Assembly: GCF_007556605.1 (NCBI RefSeq)
Contig: NZ_VJND01000001.1
Span: 186,001-250,000 of the forward strand
From: Tepidimonas sediminis
Lineage (GTDB): Bacteria; Pseudomonadota; Gammaproteobacteria; Burkholderiales; Burkholderiaceae_C
DNA length: 64,000 nt
Direction: 5' to 3'
The position numbers and the translations under genes are program-made. The notes below the pieces were generated by a model. It was not told the DNA's origin. It saw nothing but the letters and a program-made list of their open reading frames with translations, and did no database searches. Below are positions 6,928-15,184 of this stretch, one piece after another; positions within the stretch are counted from its first letter, which is position 1; the number at the start of each line of letters is the position of its first letter.

Positions 6928-9341
6928 TCCAGCACGCTCTGCGGCCACGCGGTCTCGGTCATGGATGCGAGGGCCGAGCGCACGGCCTGCAGCACGGCGT
7001 CGCAGACAGGCTGCTGCGGCTTGGGCAGTCGGCCCAAGGCGCTGGCCACGGCCTGTGCGAGGGTGAAGTGCTGAGTGAGCATGACCTGCACGAAGGCTGC
7101 GACGACTTCGGCCTCGGGGGCGTGCTCGCCCACCACGAACTCGAGCCACTCGACCACGGCGGCCGGCAGCCCCGTCTGGCGCAGCGCCTCGAAGGTGGCA
7201 GGCGGCTTTTGAGGGTTCAGGCGCAGCCATTCCAGGAAGCCCGCTGGCGTCAATCCCTCGTGGGCTGCCCAGCTGACCTCCGAGGTATCCGCACCCACCG
7301 AGGTCCAAAACTCGGGCTTGCGCTCGGGTGTCCTGACGACTTCCTGCATGGGGCCATCGTCCAAGAGGTCGCCGAGAAGCGCAAGCCGCCGTTTGGCCCG
7401 CCTGACGAGGCTGGCGTTCTGGTCTGCGCCGGCAGGCGGATCGATACCAAACCGCATTCGGGTAGAGCCCGGGTCGGACGCCATCGAGTAGTAGAACATC
7501 GGCTGGTCCATGTCGAACTGCACGCTGCCATGCCCGCCCCATCCAGCGGCAAGCATGCCCTTGACGGACCGCAGTTCGGGCATGGTGTGCGCCTGCTGGC
7601 CTTCGGCGCGTTGCTTGACGAGCACCAGGCTCGTGTCCTCGGTGACGAGCTGGTACTTCTCGGCCAGCACTGGCAACTGCTGGTGCAGCACCGCGGGGGC
7701 GTCGGCGCCGGCCTGGCGCCATTGCTGGTAGCGCTGGTAAGCGGCCAGACGGGCCAGGGTGCTGGGCTCATCTTCGATGAAGTGCGGCTGCAGCTCGGCC
7801 AGCAGCACCTCGCCATCGGCACCGGCGATGCGGCCATACAGACGCACGGGGCCGCACAGCGCCTCGGCGCTGGGGGCGCGCAGCCAGGCGAAGACGGTCA
7901 CGTCATCCCCGGCAAACACGCTGCGCGGCAGGCCGCCCTCGGTGTGCACGGTGCACCCGGCAGGCCACTCGATGCGGGCATGCAGCACCTTGGGCGCGCG
8001 CATGCGGTGAAACAGCCGCAGCACGGCAGGCTCGACCTCCTCGCCAGGCGCGACGAACTCGCAGCTGCCGCCGGTGGTTTCGGCCAGCCGCCGCAGCAGC
8101 CCTTCGGCGACGCTGGCACCGATGCCGACCACGAAGAAGCGATGGCGCGAGCGGCGGGCGGTTGCCACCACCTCATCGATGGCCTCGATTTCGCCGTCGG
8201 TGATGAGCAGCACATCGCTTTGGGGGGAAGGTCCCTCCCCGATACCGGAAGGGGCGTGGTCGCTGCCGAGCTGGAGGGTGGAGAGGATGGCCGCACCCAT
8301 CTCGGTGCCACCCATGTCGGCATCGAGCATTTCGACCCAGCGCCGTCCGGAGGCAAGCGTCGCCGAGGTGACCTTCCACAGGCCGCGGCTGCGGTGGTCG
8401 ACCGTGCTGCCGAAGCGGCTGAGACTGAAGCGGTCGCCAGTGCGCAGCGCCTGCAAGATGCGCTGCAGCGCCCGACGTGCAGCCTGTATGCTGTCGCCGG
8501 CCATGGAGCCACTGCAATCCACCAACACCTTCAAGGCGGCGGGCAGGGGCTCGCGGTCGGGTAGCGACGGGGTGAAGTTGGCCATCACGACGCCCAGGCC
8601 CGGTTCGAGCCGATCCCACGCAGCCAGGCCGTGGCTGGCCTGGTCGATGCCGTCGAAGACCAGCACGAAGTCGCGGTCGAGCCAGGCGGTGCGCCCCAGC
8701 GCCACTTGCACCACCGTCCCAGCCGCCCCGGACAGGGTGCGCAGCGTCACCGGGTGCGAGGGCGAGCCGATGGCCGCGCGGGTGAGTTCGCCTTCGATGT
8801 CGATCCGAATGTCAAAGGGGTATTCGGCGGTGGGGTCGACCTGCGGTACGGCGTGGGGCTCGTAGCCTCCTTCGCGCACCGGGTCGCCGTAGCGCGGGGC
8901 CAGCGTGGTGGGCAGCAGCAGACGCAGGCTGCCCTGCTGGGGCTGCAGGGGCTGGACATAGCGCAGGCGCACCACGCAGGTCTCGCCCGGCAGCAGGTTG
9001 CCGAGTTCCAGCGTGTGGGTGCGGTCGGGGTTGACGGTGACGAGCACGGCGCTGTCCACGTCCGCCAGCGCATCCTCGTAGTCGGTGCGGGCCTGGTTTC
9101 GGGCCTTGACGATGCCGCTCAGCGTCTCGCCGTTGAGTTCGACCTCCAGCCCGAGCAGAACGGCATGCCAAGGCAGTGGAAAGGTGTAGACGACCTCGAC
9201 GTTGACGTCCTCGGGGTTGCAGTAGCGCTGCTCGAGCTGCATCTCGAGCGTGCGGCCGACGACGCGGCCACGGGCATGCACCCCCTGCAGGGGCAACGGG
9301 CCGTTAGTCGAGCGGCATTGGGTCCTCGGGGTGTCGTGCAT
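6900..9341 (-). CDS. VIT and von Willebrand factor A domain protein
   Basis: An 813-residue protein with an N-terminal vault/inter-alpha-trypsin (VIT) domain at about residues 15-130 (LPLQGVHARGRVVGRTLEM, YTFPLPWHAVL). A VWA domain follows from about residue 268, with an intact metal-ion MIDAS motif DCSGSM at 275-280 and LLITDGEIEAID further on. The C-terminal third has no recognised domain. No signal peptide is visible, so it is probably cytoplasmic. The ATG at 9341 has an AGGGAG site. It overlaps the 3' end of the MerR-type gene by 38 bp, so the two form an operon. The exact role of bacterial VIT-VWA proteins is poorly known. Confidence 0.85.
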   Translation of the reverse strand: MHDTPRTQCRSTNGPLPLQGVHARGRVVGRTLEMQLEQRYCNPEDVNVEVVYTFPLPWHAVLLGLEVELNGETLSGIVKARNQARTDYEDALADVDSAVLVTVNPDRTHTLELGNLLPGETCVVRLRYVQPLQPQQGSLRLLLPTTLAPRYGDPVREGGYEPHAVPQVDPTAEYPFDIRIDIEGELTRAAIGSPSHPVTLRTLSGAAGTVVQVALGRTAWLDRDFVLVFDGIDQASHGLAAWDRLEPGLGVVMANFTPSLPDREPLPAALKVLVDCSGSMAGDSIQAARRALQRILQALRTGDRFSLSRFGSTVDHRSRGLWKVTSATLASGRRWVEMLDADMGGTEMGAAILSTLQLGSDHAPSGIGEGPSPQSDVLLITDGEIEAIDEVVATARRSRHRFFVVGIGASVAEGLLRRLAETTGGSCEFVAPGEEVEPAVLRLFHRMRAPKVLHARIEWPAGCTVHTEGGLPRSVFAGDDVTVFAWLRAPSAEALCGPVRLYGRIAGADGEVLLAELQPHFIEDEPSTLARLAAYQRYQQWRQAGADAPAVLHQQLPVLAEKYQLVTEDTSLVLVKQRAEGQQAHTMPELRSVKGMLAAGWGGHGSVQFDMDQPMFYYSMASDPGSTRMRFGIDPPAGADQNASLVRRAKRRLALLGDLLDDGPMQEVVRTPERKPEFWTSVGADTSEVSWAAHEGLTPAGFLEWLRLNPQKPPATFEALRQTGLPAAVVEWLEFVVGEHAPEAEVVAAFVQVMLTQHFTLAQAVASALGRLPKPQQPVCDAVLQAVRSALASMTETAWPQSVLDYGEVGEGG

Positions 9342-9780
9342 GCTGAGCTCCCTGGTGTGGATGTGTGACAGCGGAATCGTTGGGACGGGCCGTGGCGGCA
9401 TCGAAGGCCTGCATCACGGCCCGGCTGAAGGCGCGCACCTGCTCGGGCGAAAGACCGGCGCGCGCGGGGTCGATGAGGAGCTCGACCCCGTCGGCGATGT
9501 GAAGCCGGCTGAGCACCTCGAGCGTGCCGCGGGTGCGGGGCCGCTGCGGCACGTCCGCCGTTTCGCCTCGCAGCAATTCACGGATGCGCTGTAGCGACAG
9601 ACCGGCGGCGGTCCACTTCTTGATGAGCAGCAGTTGTTCGAGATGTCGTTGCCCGTAGCGCGCTGCGCGCGTCTCGCCCTCTGGGCGGTCCACCAAGCCT
9701 TCCTGGATGTAGTAGCGCACCGTGCGGATGGGCAGGTCGACCCGCGCGCACAGCTCGGTGAGCTGGAAAGTGGTGGACAT
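9304..9780 (-). CDS. MerR-family transcriptional regulator
   Basis: A 158-residue regulator beginning MSTTFQLTELCARVDLPIRT followed by VRYYIQEGLVDRP. This is the winged helix-turn-helix of MerR proteins, followed by the expected RYGQRHLEQLLLIKKW dimerisation-helix start. The C-terminal part is short and lacks a Cys cluster, so a metal sensor is unlikely. It is the first gene of a two-gene operon with the VIT-VWA protein. A dyad symmetric site lies 16-35 bp upstream of its ATG and is a likely autoregulatory operator. The inducer is unknown. Confidence 0.85.
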   Translation of the reverse strand: MSTTFQLTELCARVDLPIRTVRYYIQEGLVDRPEGETRAARYGQRHLEQLLLIKKWTAAGLSLQRIRELLRGETADVPQRPRTRGTLEVLSRLHIADGVELLIDPARAGLSPEQVRAFSRAVMQAFDAATARPNDSAVTHPHQGAQHARHPEDPMPLD

Positions 9781-9795
9781 GCCGACACTATAGCA

Positions 9796-9815
9796 CACTA
9801 AAACTGTCTTTAGTG
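9796..9815. promoter_or_regulatory. Inverted repeat, likely operator of the MerR/VIT-VWA operon
   Basis: A perfect 7-bp dyad, CACTAAA and TTTAGTG, separated by 6 bp, sits just upstream of the MerR-type gene's ATG (9780). A TATAGT-like -10 hexamer lies between the dyad and the start codon on the reverse strand. The placement fits MerR autoregulation. Evidence is symmetry and position only. Confidence 0.5.
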
Positions 9816-10026
9816 GTGTAACAATATGGCGCGGCCTGCCGGCTTGCTGAGCGGCGCCAGCCGCGGGGGCGGACATTGGCCAGGCTGCGGTCGCGCAGCA
9901 CGCGGCGGAAGCGATGCCCCACGGTGACGATGCAGCCGTCGCCGTCCACCACGGCGTAGATGTCGCGGTGCTCACGTGCGAGGATGGCCGTGCGGGAGGG
10001 GGCCTCACGCGACTTCCTTGGGTTGC

Positions 10027-10269
10027 GTGTGACAGCGATAAAGCTATTCTGGAAACCCGAGTGGCTCATGGCGTGAGCCACCTGAGCCTGTAACCTTTCC
10101 TACACGGACAAGCCTGCGCGCTTCCTTTCTTTGCTCTCGTTCGGGGTGTTGCACGTCAAGCCTCCCTGGCTTGACCGCCGCGCCGGGCTGCTCGAGTTCG
10201 TGGTCACGGCGCCACAGGCTCACGCCATGAGCCACCAAGCGGCGCATACTGAAAGCCACGCTGTCACAC
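10027..10269. repeat. 243-bp element with long interrupted inverted repeats (possible MITE)
   Basis: Both ends carry the same two blocks in inverted orientation: an 11-bp outer block GTGTGACAGCG (10027-10037 and its complement at 10259-10269) and a 19-bp inner block GTGGCTCATGGCGTGAGCC (10061-10079 and its complement at 10217-10235). In both arms the blocks are exactly 23 bp apart, while the 23-bp segments differ. The inner block itself contains the GGCTCA/TGAGCC dyad. The central part codes for nothing convincing. No target-site duplication is evident. It lies between the MerR operon and the SprT-like gene. Confidence 0.6.
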
Positions 10270-10284
10270 ATCCACCGTGCCGCC

Positions 10285-11070
10285 ATGGCCGCCGCTGCCG
10301 CCCCGACCGACCCGAACCAAGAGCCGGCGCCGACGCTGGCCCAATACCAGGCGCTGCAGCGCGCCTACGACCACTTCAACGCCACACTCTTCAGCGGGCA
10401 GCTGCCGCCGTGCCTGATCACGCTGCGCTCCTCCCACCGGCACCACGGCTACCACCACGAGGCTCGCTTCGTCAACCTGCGCGGCCAGACGGTTGCCGAG
10501 CTCGGCCTGCACCCGGGCTTCTTCACCCTGCGCGCGCCGGAGGAGACGCTCTCAACCCTCGTGCACGAGATGGTGCATCACTGGCAGGCGCACTTCGGCC
10601 GGCCTTCCAAGGGCAACCCGCACAACCGCGAGTGGGCGGCCAAGATGCGCAGCCTGGGGCTGGAGCCCAGCTCCACCGGCCTGCCGGGCGGCAAGGATGG
10701 TGGCCACCGCGTCAGTCACTACATCCGGCCCGATGGCGCCTTCCTGCGTGCCTGCCGTGAGCTGCTCGAGCAGGGCTTTGCCTTGCCGTGGTTCGACCGG
10801 CACGTGCCCACCACGCCCGAGACGCAGGCCCGGCATCGACAGGCATTGGCCGAGGCGGGCGTGGCGCTTGAGCTGGCCGATCCGCCGGTGGTGGCGTTGG
10901 AGACCCTGCCGGTCGAGGGCGCTCCCACCGCCCTGATACCGCCAGCGCCGAAGCGCCTGGCCGATCGGGTTCGCTACCTTTGCCCCGCGTGCGGGATCAA
11001 GGCGTGGGCGGCACCGCTGACGGAGCTGGTGTGCGGGGCTTGTGAGCAGCCGCTGCAGGAAGCCGCCTGA
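10285..11070 (+). CDS. SprT-like zinc metalloprotease-domain protein
   Basis: A 261-residue protein with an SprT-like domain. The zinc-binding HEMVH motif is at about residues 94-98, within STLVHEMVHHWQ, preceded by a conserved core (QALQRAYDHFNATLF, ITLRSS). A C-terminal zinc-ribbon is suggested by CPAC and CGAC pairs about 23 residues apart near the end. SprT/Spartan-type proteins can cleave DNA-bound proteins. Short prokaryotic forms like this one are frequent on integrative elements, and their role there is not established. It starts 16 bp after the inverted-repeat element and shares its strand with the next two unknown genes. Confidence 0.8.
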   Translation: MAAAAAPTDPNQEPAPTLAQYQALQRAYDHFNATLFSGQLPPCLITLRSSHRHHGYHHEARFVNLRGQTVAELGLHPGFFTLRAPEETLSTLVHEMVHHWQAHFGRPSKGNPHNREWAAKMRSLGLEPSSTGLPGGKDGGHRVSHYIRPDGAFLRACRELLEQGFALPWFDRHVPTTPETQARHRQALAEAGVALELADPPVVALETLPVEGAPTALIPPAPKRLADRVRYLCPACGIKAWAAPLTELVCGACEQPLQEAA

Positions 11071-11172
11071 GGCCCGCCTGAATTCCCGATCCGTCAATTA
11101 TCTGGTGGGGGGCACACGTTGCTCAAACTCGAAAACATCAAGCCGAGGAAAGTCTAATGAATCTCGTCTCTG

Positions 11173-11754
11173 ATGCTGCGGGAGGTTGAAAGCCGGTATT
11201 TCAGGCAAGACGAATTCGGAAACGTCATGAAACATCCCATGATCACGGTCCAATCTGTCGATATCGAGAATCTTCGCCTGCGCAATGCTTTTGCTGGCTG
11301 CGTTGCGCTGGAAACGGGCTGTCAGCTGCGGGAAAACGGGGTCGTATCGCTGGCGGTCGAGCCCCACGATGCTCCTTTCTTTGGCTCGCTGCACATGGGC
11401 TACCACGTGGAGGACCTCAAAACCGGCCGCAGCTTCAACGTTGAGGATAAAGGTGTGTGGTTGCGCTGGTACCCGACGCATGAGTCGTTCACTCGCCGGG
11501 CCGCCCGTTTCCTGAAGCGGGACGGCTTTGTCCTCATGGACTACGACCGCGGGGTGATCGAGTGGCGTTATCTGACCAAGGGAATTCCCGCGGAGGAGAT
11601 TGAACTGCTGAAGTTCGCGACTTTCGTGCGTCCTCACCTCTTGGCCATCATTGCTCATGATCCCGAGCTGCGGACTCACGACTTTGTCATCACTGACGCC
11701 TTCGTCAAGATCAAGCCCGCGCCAAGCTTCTTCAACCGCTCACTGCTCGGTTGA
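11173..11754 (+). CDS. Hypothetical protein
   Basis: I do not recognise this 193-residue protein. It is mixed in composition and has no signal peptide, membrane segment or obvious catalytic motif. Regularly spaced aromatic and charged residues (for example GVWLRWYPTHESF and IIAHDPELRTHDF) suggest a compact soluble domain. The ATG at 11173 opens the frame, but an ATG at 11227 is a possible alternative; neither has a strong ribosome-binding site. It precedes another unknown gene by 72 bp on the same strand, and both lie between the SprT-like gene and the IS30 remnant. The two may form one cargo unit. Confidence 0.55.
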   Translation: MLREVESRYFRQDEFGNVMKHPMITVQSVDIENLRLRNAFAGCVALETGCQLRENGVVSLAVEPHDAPFFGSLHMGYHVEDLKTGRSFNVEDKGVWLRWYPTHESFTRRAARFLKRDGFVLMDYDRGVIEWRYLTKGIPAEEIELLKFATFVRPHLLAIIAHDPELRTHDFVITDAFVKIKPAPSFFNRSLLG

Positions 11755-11826
11755 GGTCGTGCCGCGCCATTTGCGCATTCGACGTATCACTGCGCTGTTT
11801 TGTGCTGTTTTCCTGCAAGCCTTGCC

Positions 11827-12909
11827 ATGACCAACGACACCGTGCTGCGCCGCCTTCATGCCCTTTTTCCCTATGAGAGCCTGGAGCCGCAGCCAATGGC
11901 GGTGATCGACCTGGCTCCTGCTGTTCCGGTCAAGAGTTCTGCTGCCACGCTGCTGCGCGCGGCGGGTGCCACCGGGCTGCGCGGCCCCGCAGTGGACCCC
12001 CTGGAACTGTTCGAGCCTGCGCGCGCCATCGATGAACCAGTGTTGCTGCCCACGCGAGCGCTGCGCATCGTCCTGACTGCTCTGGGTGTGGATCCCGAGT
12101 ACGCCAACGGGCTGGCCCGCGACTCGCGGCCACTGATCGACGCTCACGTGCCGCCATCGCGTCAGCATCCCTTTTTTACCTCTGACGGCGTGGCTCTTCC
12201 GCAGCCGATGATCACCGTGGGCGACTGGCTGGAGTGGCTGCCACATGTCCGCCGAGCGTCTGCGGCCGTGGACGAAGTGCTGCGGCGCGGGGACGACATG
12301 TTGGCTTTTATAGCCTCGTGTGCTGATCGGATCGCCGGCATACCCCTCTTCGATCCCGTCGACCCCCCGCCAGACGACTCGGAAGAGGAGGGCGGAGCAG
12401 ACGAAGACAAAGCCGAAAAGCGACTTGTCTGCCTCGCCTGGCGTCCGGGCGTGCCAACCCCGCTTCGGATGGCTCAGCACATGGAGCCCAGTGACCCGGC
12501 GGAACGCCCCCACGACTGGCCGGTCTGGACTCGGCCAGTATTGAACCATGACGCTTGGCATGAACGCCACCAGCGCGCGCTGCAGGCCTTGACGGATCGT
12601 CTGGGGCAACCGGTGTTCCTGACCTGGCTGATGGTGGACGACGAGGTGGAACAGGATGGCAAGGGCGAGGGCATGGAGAGCTATGTCGCCCACCGTTGGG
12701 TGGCCCCGCATCGCCATTGCGCTATGTTTCCAGAAAGCCCGCTGGCGCAGCGATTGCGACAGGTGATCGGGGCGCCAACGACCGAGGTGCTGCTGGATCG
12801 GCTGCTCGATCCGGCCCTCTACGCCGACCCGTTCGACGTGCGTGCTGCCGCGGCTCAGCTGTTGCACGGCAGCGGTTTGGATTACGTAGCCTTCGAGTAC
12901 CGGCCGTGA
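11827..12909 (+). CDS. Hypothetical protein
   Basis: A 360-residue protein of unknown function starting at ATG 11827. No conserved domain is recognised by eye. The middle has an acidic low-complexity stretch (PDDSEEEGGADEDKAEK) that probably links two folded halves, and the second half is rich in Trp and His. There is no signal peptide or membrane helix. The frame stays open a little upstream (an ATG at 11800), but the internal ATG gives the more usual start. Its stop lies 11 bp before the end of an IS30 remnant, so it sits at the left border of the IS-bracketed CRISPR segment. Confidence 0.6.
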   Translation: MTNDTVLRRLHALFPYESLEPQPMAVIDLAPAVPVKSSAATLLRAAGATGLRGPAVDPLELFEPARAIDEPVLLPTRALRIVLTALGVDPEYANGLARDSRPLIDAHVPPSRQHPFFTSDGVALPQPMITVGDWLEWLPHVRRASAAVDEVLRRGDDMLAFIASCADRIAGIPLFDPVDPPPDDSEEEGGADEDKAEKRLVCLAWRPGVPTPLRMAQHMEPSDPAERPHDWPVWTRPVLNHDAWHERHQRALQALTDRLGQPVFLTWLMVDDEVEQDGKGEGMESYVAHRWVAPHRHCAMFPESPLAQRLRQVIGAPTTEVLLDRLLDPALYADPFDVRAAAAQLLHGSGLDYVAFEYRP

Positions 12910-12919
12910 CAACGGGCTA

Positions 12920-13134
12920 TGTCAGGCACCAGGTGCAACGGCGGGATCACTGAAGGGAGTTGCTCTGGCTTGGGTGTCGCTTCTCCAGCGGGGCCTGCCA
13001 GACGGCGATCGGGGGATAGACACCGTGGATGGCGAGCGAGCGGTTTCCCAAGCCGGTCTGCGATCGCGTCAAGATCATCGTGGCTGTAGACCGACAGATC
13101 CGCACTATACGGATCTGCTGCAGCATAATCATGA
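12920..13134 (-). mobile_element. IS30-family remnant (transposase 3' end and outer terminal repeat)
   Basis: The sequence starts with an IS30-type end, TGTCAGGCACCAGGTGCAAC, and continues into the reverse-strand code for the transposase C-terminus (IHGVYPPIAVWQAPLEKRH, then PSQSNSLQ and stop). It is about 80% similar by eye to the inverse-oriented copy at 35450-35746, including the shared end and the phrase LQ-stop. The rest of the transposase is missing. Its terminal end faces left, away from the CRISPR genes. Confidence 0.8.
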
Positions 13135-13257
13135 TGGTGGGGCGCTTCTCGGCACGTAGGTGCTGATTATGGCTTCCCTTGGGAAGGTGGCAAGGTCAGG
13201 TGCAAGGCAGATCAGGGGTATTGTACTTGATTATTGACTCCATTCCCTTGTTGGGCA

Positions 13258-13626
13258 TCACTCAATCCGTTGCAGGAGGCCAAACTCGTAAGGAGACGTG
13301 CGCAGCTCAGGGGTGGTAAGTATGGTGCCCTCCGGGAGGCGTTGCAGCAGCCTTACCACTAATGCCTCGTCGCCCGGCTCCATATGGATGGATATCCGCT
13401 CCACAGGCACGGGCTGCCCCAGCAAGTCGCTGAGAAGTTCTGCCGTGCTTGCATGTCCGACCGCGGAACGAAAGCCGTCTGCGGCCCATTTTCTGGCCTC
13501 TTCCAAGGAAAGCGGGCCGGCAAATCTCCATAAGCCCCAGGCCGTAAGTACAGGGCTGTTGATGAGCCAGCGACGCGTGGCTCTGGATGATGGTTTGGAG
13601 GTTGGGGTGGTTGGGGGTCGATGCAT
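13258..13626 (-). CDS. crn2: DUF1874 family protein, likely Crn2/AcrIII-1-type ring nuclease
   Basis: A 122-residue protein with the full DUF1874 pattern: NSPVLTAWG near the start, SAVGHASTAELLSDLLG at about 54-70, then PVERISIHMEPGDEALVV and LLQRLPEGTIL. DUF1874 includes viral AcrIII-1 and cellular Crn2, which degrade cyclic tetra-adenylate and end type III CRISPR signalling. The residues expected for catalysis are present: His58 in GHAST, and Arg96 and Glu99 in RLPEG. The first 18-20 residues are poorly conserved and an alternative start is possible. The gene is divergent from the cas operon, so it may be separately expressed. Whether it is a host regulator or a captured anti-CRISPR cannot be told from sequence. 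Confidence 0.8.
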   Translation of the reverse strand: MHRPPTTPTSKPSSRATRRWLINSPVLTAWGLWRFAGPLSLEEARKWAADGFRSAVGHASTAELLSDLLGQPVPVERISIHMEPGDEALVVRLLQRLPEGTILTTPELRTSPYEFGLLQRIE

Positions 13627-13976
13627 CGTGAAGATGGCGTTCGAAGAGCGCTGAAGAAGATGCTTGGTGATGCTGGCGTTGACTGCGGGCTCATGGCGCC
13701 GCCGAAGCCGAGAGGTGTTCCCAATCTTACGGGTTCACATTCTGTGGGGCGACTCCACAAGCCTGTCGCACATTCGATGGCAAAACGGGTGGCAGGCCCG
13801 CTCAATGACAGCCTGGTGACCGAAAAGCGCAAAGCATACCCCTTTCAGGCCCCGGCTTCACTCTACTCCGTCTTCCGAGACGGCTGGCAGCACAAGTTGC
13901 TGTAGGCTGCGGACCTGGCGCCGTCGCAAGCTTGCGGCGACTGGACAGTTCTGAAAGTCATGGCATACTTTGCTGC
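13627..13976. other. Intergenic region between crn2 and the cas operon
   Basis: About 350 bp between the divergent crn2 and NE0113-family genes. Open frames here have no recognisable protein character. A plausible sigma-70 promoter for the cas operon lies at its right end; the rest shows nothing I can name. Confidence 0.5.
13942..13969 (+). promoter_or_regulatory. Putative sigma-70 promoter of the cas operon
   Basis: TGGACA (13942-13947) and CATACT (13964-13969) are separated by 16 bp and resemble -35 and -10 hexamers with one and two mismatches. Transcription would begin near 13976, so the ATG at 13977 would be almost leaderless and the in-frame ATG at 14040 becomes an alternative start. 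Confidence 0.35.
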
Positions 13977-15176
13977 ATGTCACACACACAGGTGCCCGCT
14001 GGTGCGGATGCCTGCCCGGTAGTCTCGCACTCATCCTCCATGTCTGGAGTTGGTTCCCGCCGCGTTCTGCTGGTTGTCACCGGCTTGAGTCCGCAGGTCG
14101 TCACCGAAACGATCTGCGCGCTGGCGGTTGGCCATGCGGGCCAGCCTCCGTGGATCCCGACTGAAGTCCACCTGATCACCACGACCCGCGGGGCCGACAA
14201 CGCCAGGCTGCAATTGCTGCACCCGGTCAGCGGGTGGTTTCATCGGCTGCGGCAGGACTACGGCCTGCCGCCGATCCAGTTCGATGAAAGCTCCATCCAT
14301 CTGATCGAGCGGCCGGACGGCACGGCGCTGGACGACATTCGCGACGACGATGACAACCGCCTTGCCGCCGACACCATCACCGAATGGGTGCGCCGGCTGA
14401 CGCAGGATCCCGACAGCGCCGTGCACGCCAGCATCGCCGGCGGACGCAAGACCATGGGCTTTTTCCTCGGCTATGCGATGAGCCTTTACGGCAGGGCGCA
14501 GGATCGCCTCAGCCACGTGCTGGTCAGCAGCCCCTACGAGTCTTCCCCGGAGTTCTTCTATCCGACGCCGCAGTCGCAGGTCATCCGCCGGCCCGGCAGT
14601 GCCAACGAGGTGCTCGACGCCGCCCAGGCGCGCATCTGGCTGGGCGACATCCCCTTCGTGCGGCTGCGCACCGCGCTGCCGCGGGACATGCGCGAGCGGG
14701 CGCACATCGCCTTTGCGGAGTCGGTCCGCGCCGTGCAGGCCAGCGTCGCCCCCTCGCTCGTGCTCGATCGCCGGCAGCGGCTCGTCCTGGCCGGCGGGGT
14801 GGCGATCCGGCTGGAGCCGGCCGATCTGGCCTTTCTGGCCTGGGCGCTGCAGCGTCACCTGGAGGGCAGGCCGTTGCAGCGTCACCGCCGGCTCAATCAG
14901 GCCGAGGCGCGCGCCGATGCACAGGAGTATCTCGCGCAGTATGCCCGACTGGGCGACGATCCCGCCGACACCGACACCCGCACGCACGCCCGGCTGGCCA
15001 AGGATCGCGGACTGCTGATGGGCTTTTTCGACGAGCGGCGCTCACGCATCAAGCGCGCCTTCACCGCCGCGCTGGGCGAAGGTCGCGCCCAACCCTACCT
15101 GCTGCAACGCACCGGGCCGCGCGGTGGCAGCGAATACCGCTTCAGCCTGGATCCATCCGCCATCACCCTGCGCTGA
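13977..15176 (+). CDS. CARF protein of the NE0113 family (often annotated CRISPR ring nuclease Csm6)
   Basis: A 399-residue type III accessory protein. The N-terminal CARF domain starts RRVLLVVTGLSPQVVTETI, the signature of the NE0113 family, and has the ligand-loop motif SIAGGRKTMG at about 152-161. CARF domains bind cyclic oligoadenylate made by Cas10. The C-terminal half is helical and charged with a winged-helix look. I found no RX4H HEPN motif, so it is unlikely to be a HEPN RNase like classical Csm6; ring-nuclease or regulatory activity is more plausible. The ATG at 13977 or at 14040 may be the start. The next gene begins 8 bp downstream, so they are co-transcribed. Confidence 0.85.
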   Translation: MSHTQVPAGADACPVVSHSSSMSGVGSRRVLLVVTGLSPQVVTETICALAVGHAGQPPWIPTEVHLITTTRGADNARLQLLHPVSGWFHRLRQDYGLPPIQFDESSIHLIERPDGTALDDIRDDDDNRLAADTITEWVRRLTQDPDSAVHASIAGGRKTMGFFLGYAMSLYGRAQDRLSHVLVSSPYESSPEFFYPTPQSQVIRRPGSANEVLDAAQARIWLGDIPFVRLRTALPRDMRERAHIAFAESVRAVQASVAPSLVLDRRQRLVLAGGVAIRLEPADLAFLAWALQRHLEGRPLQRHRRLNQAEARADAQEYLAQYARLGDDPADTDTRTHARLAKDRGLLMGFFDERRSRIKRAFTAALGEGRAQPYLLQRTGPRGGSEYRFSLDPSAITLR

Positions 15177-15184
15177 GCCGCCCG

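Noticed and set aside
9788-10081. Reverse-strand frame with a protein-like stretch (REHRDIYAVVDGDGCIVTVG)
   Set aside because: Short, truncated on both sides and overlapping the inverted-repeat element; could be a relic of a small gene, but there is no family evidence strong enough to list it.
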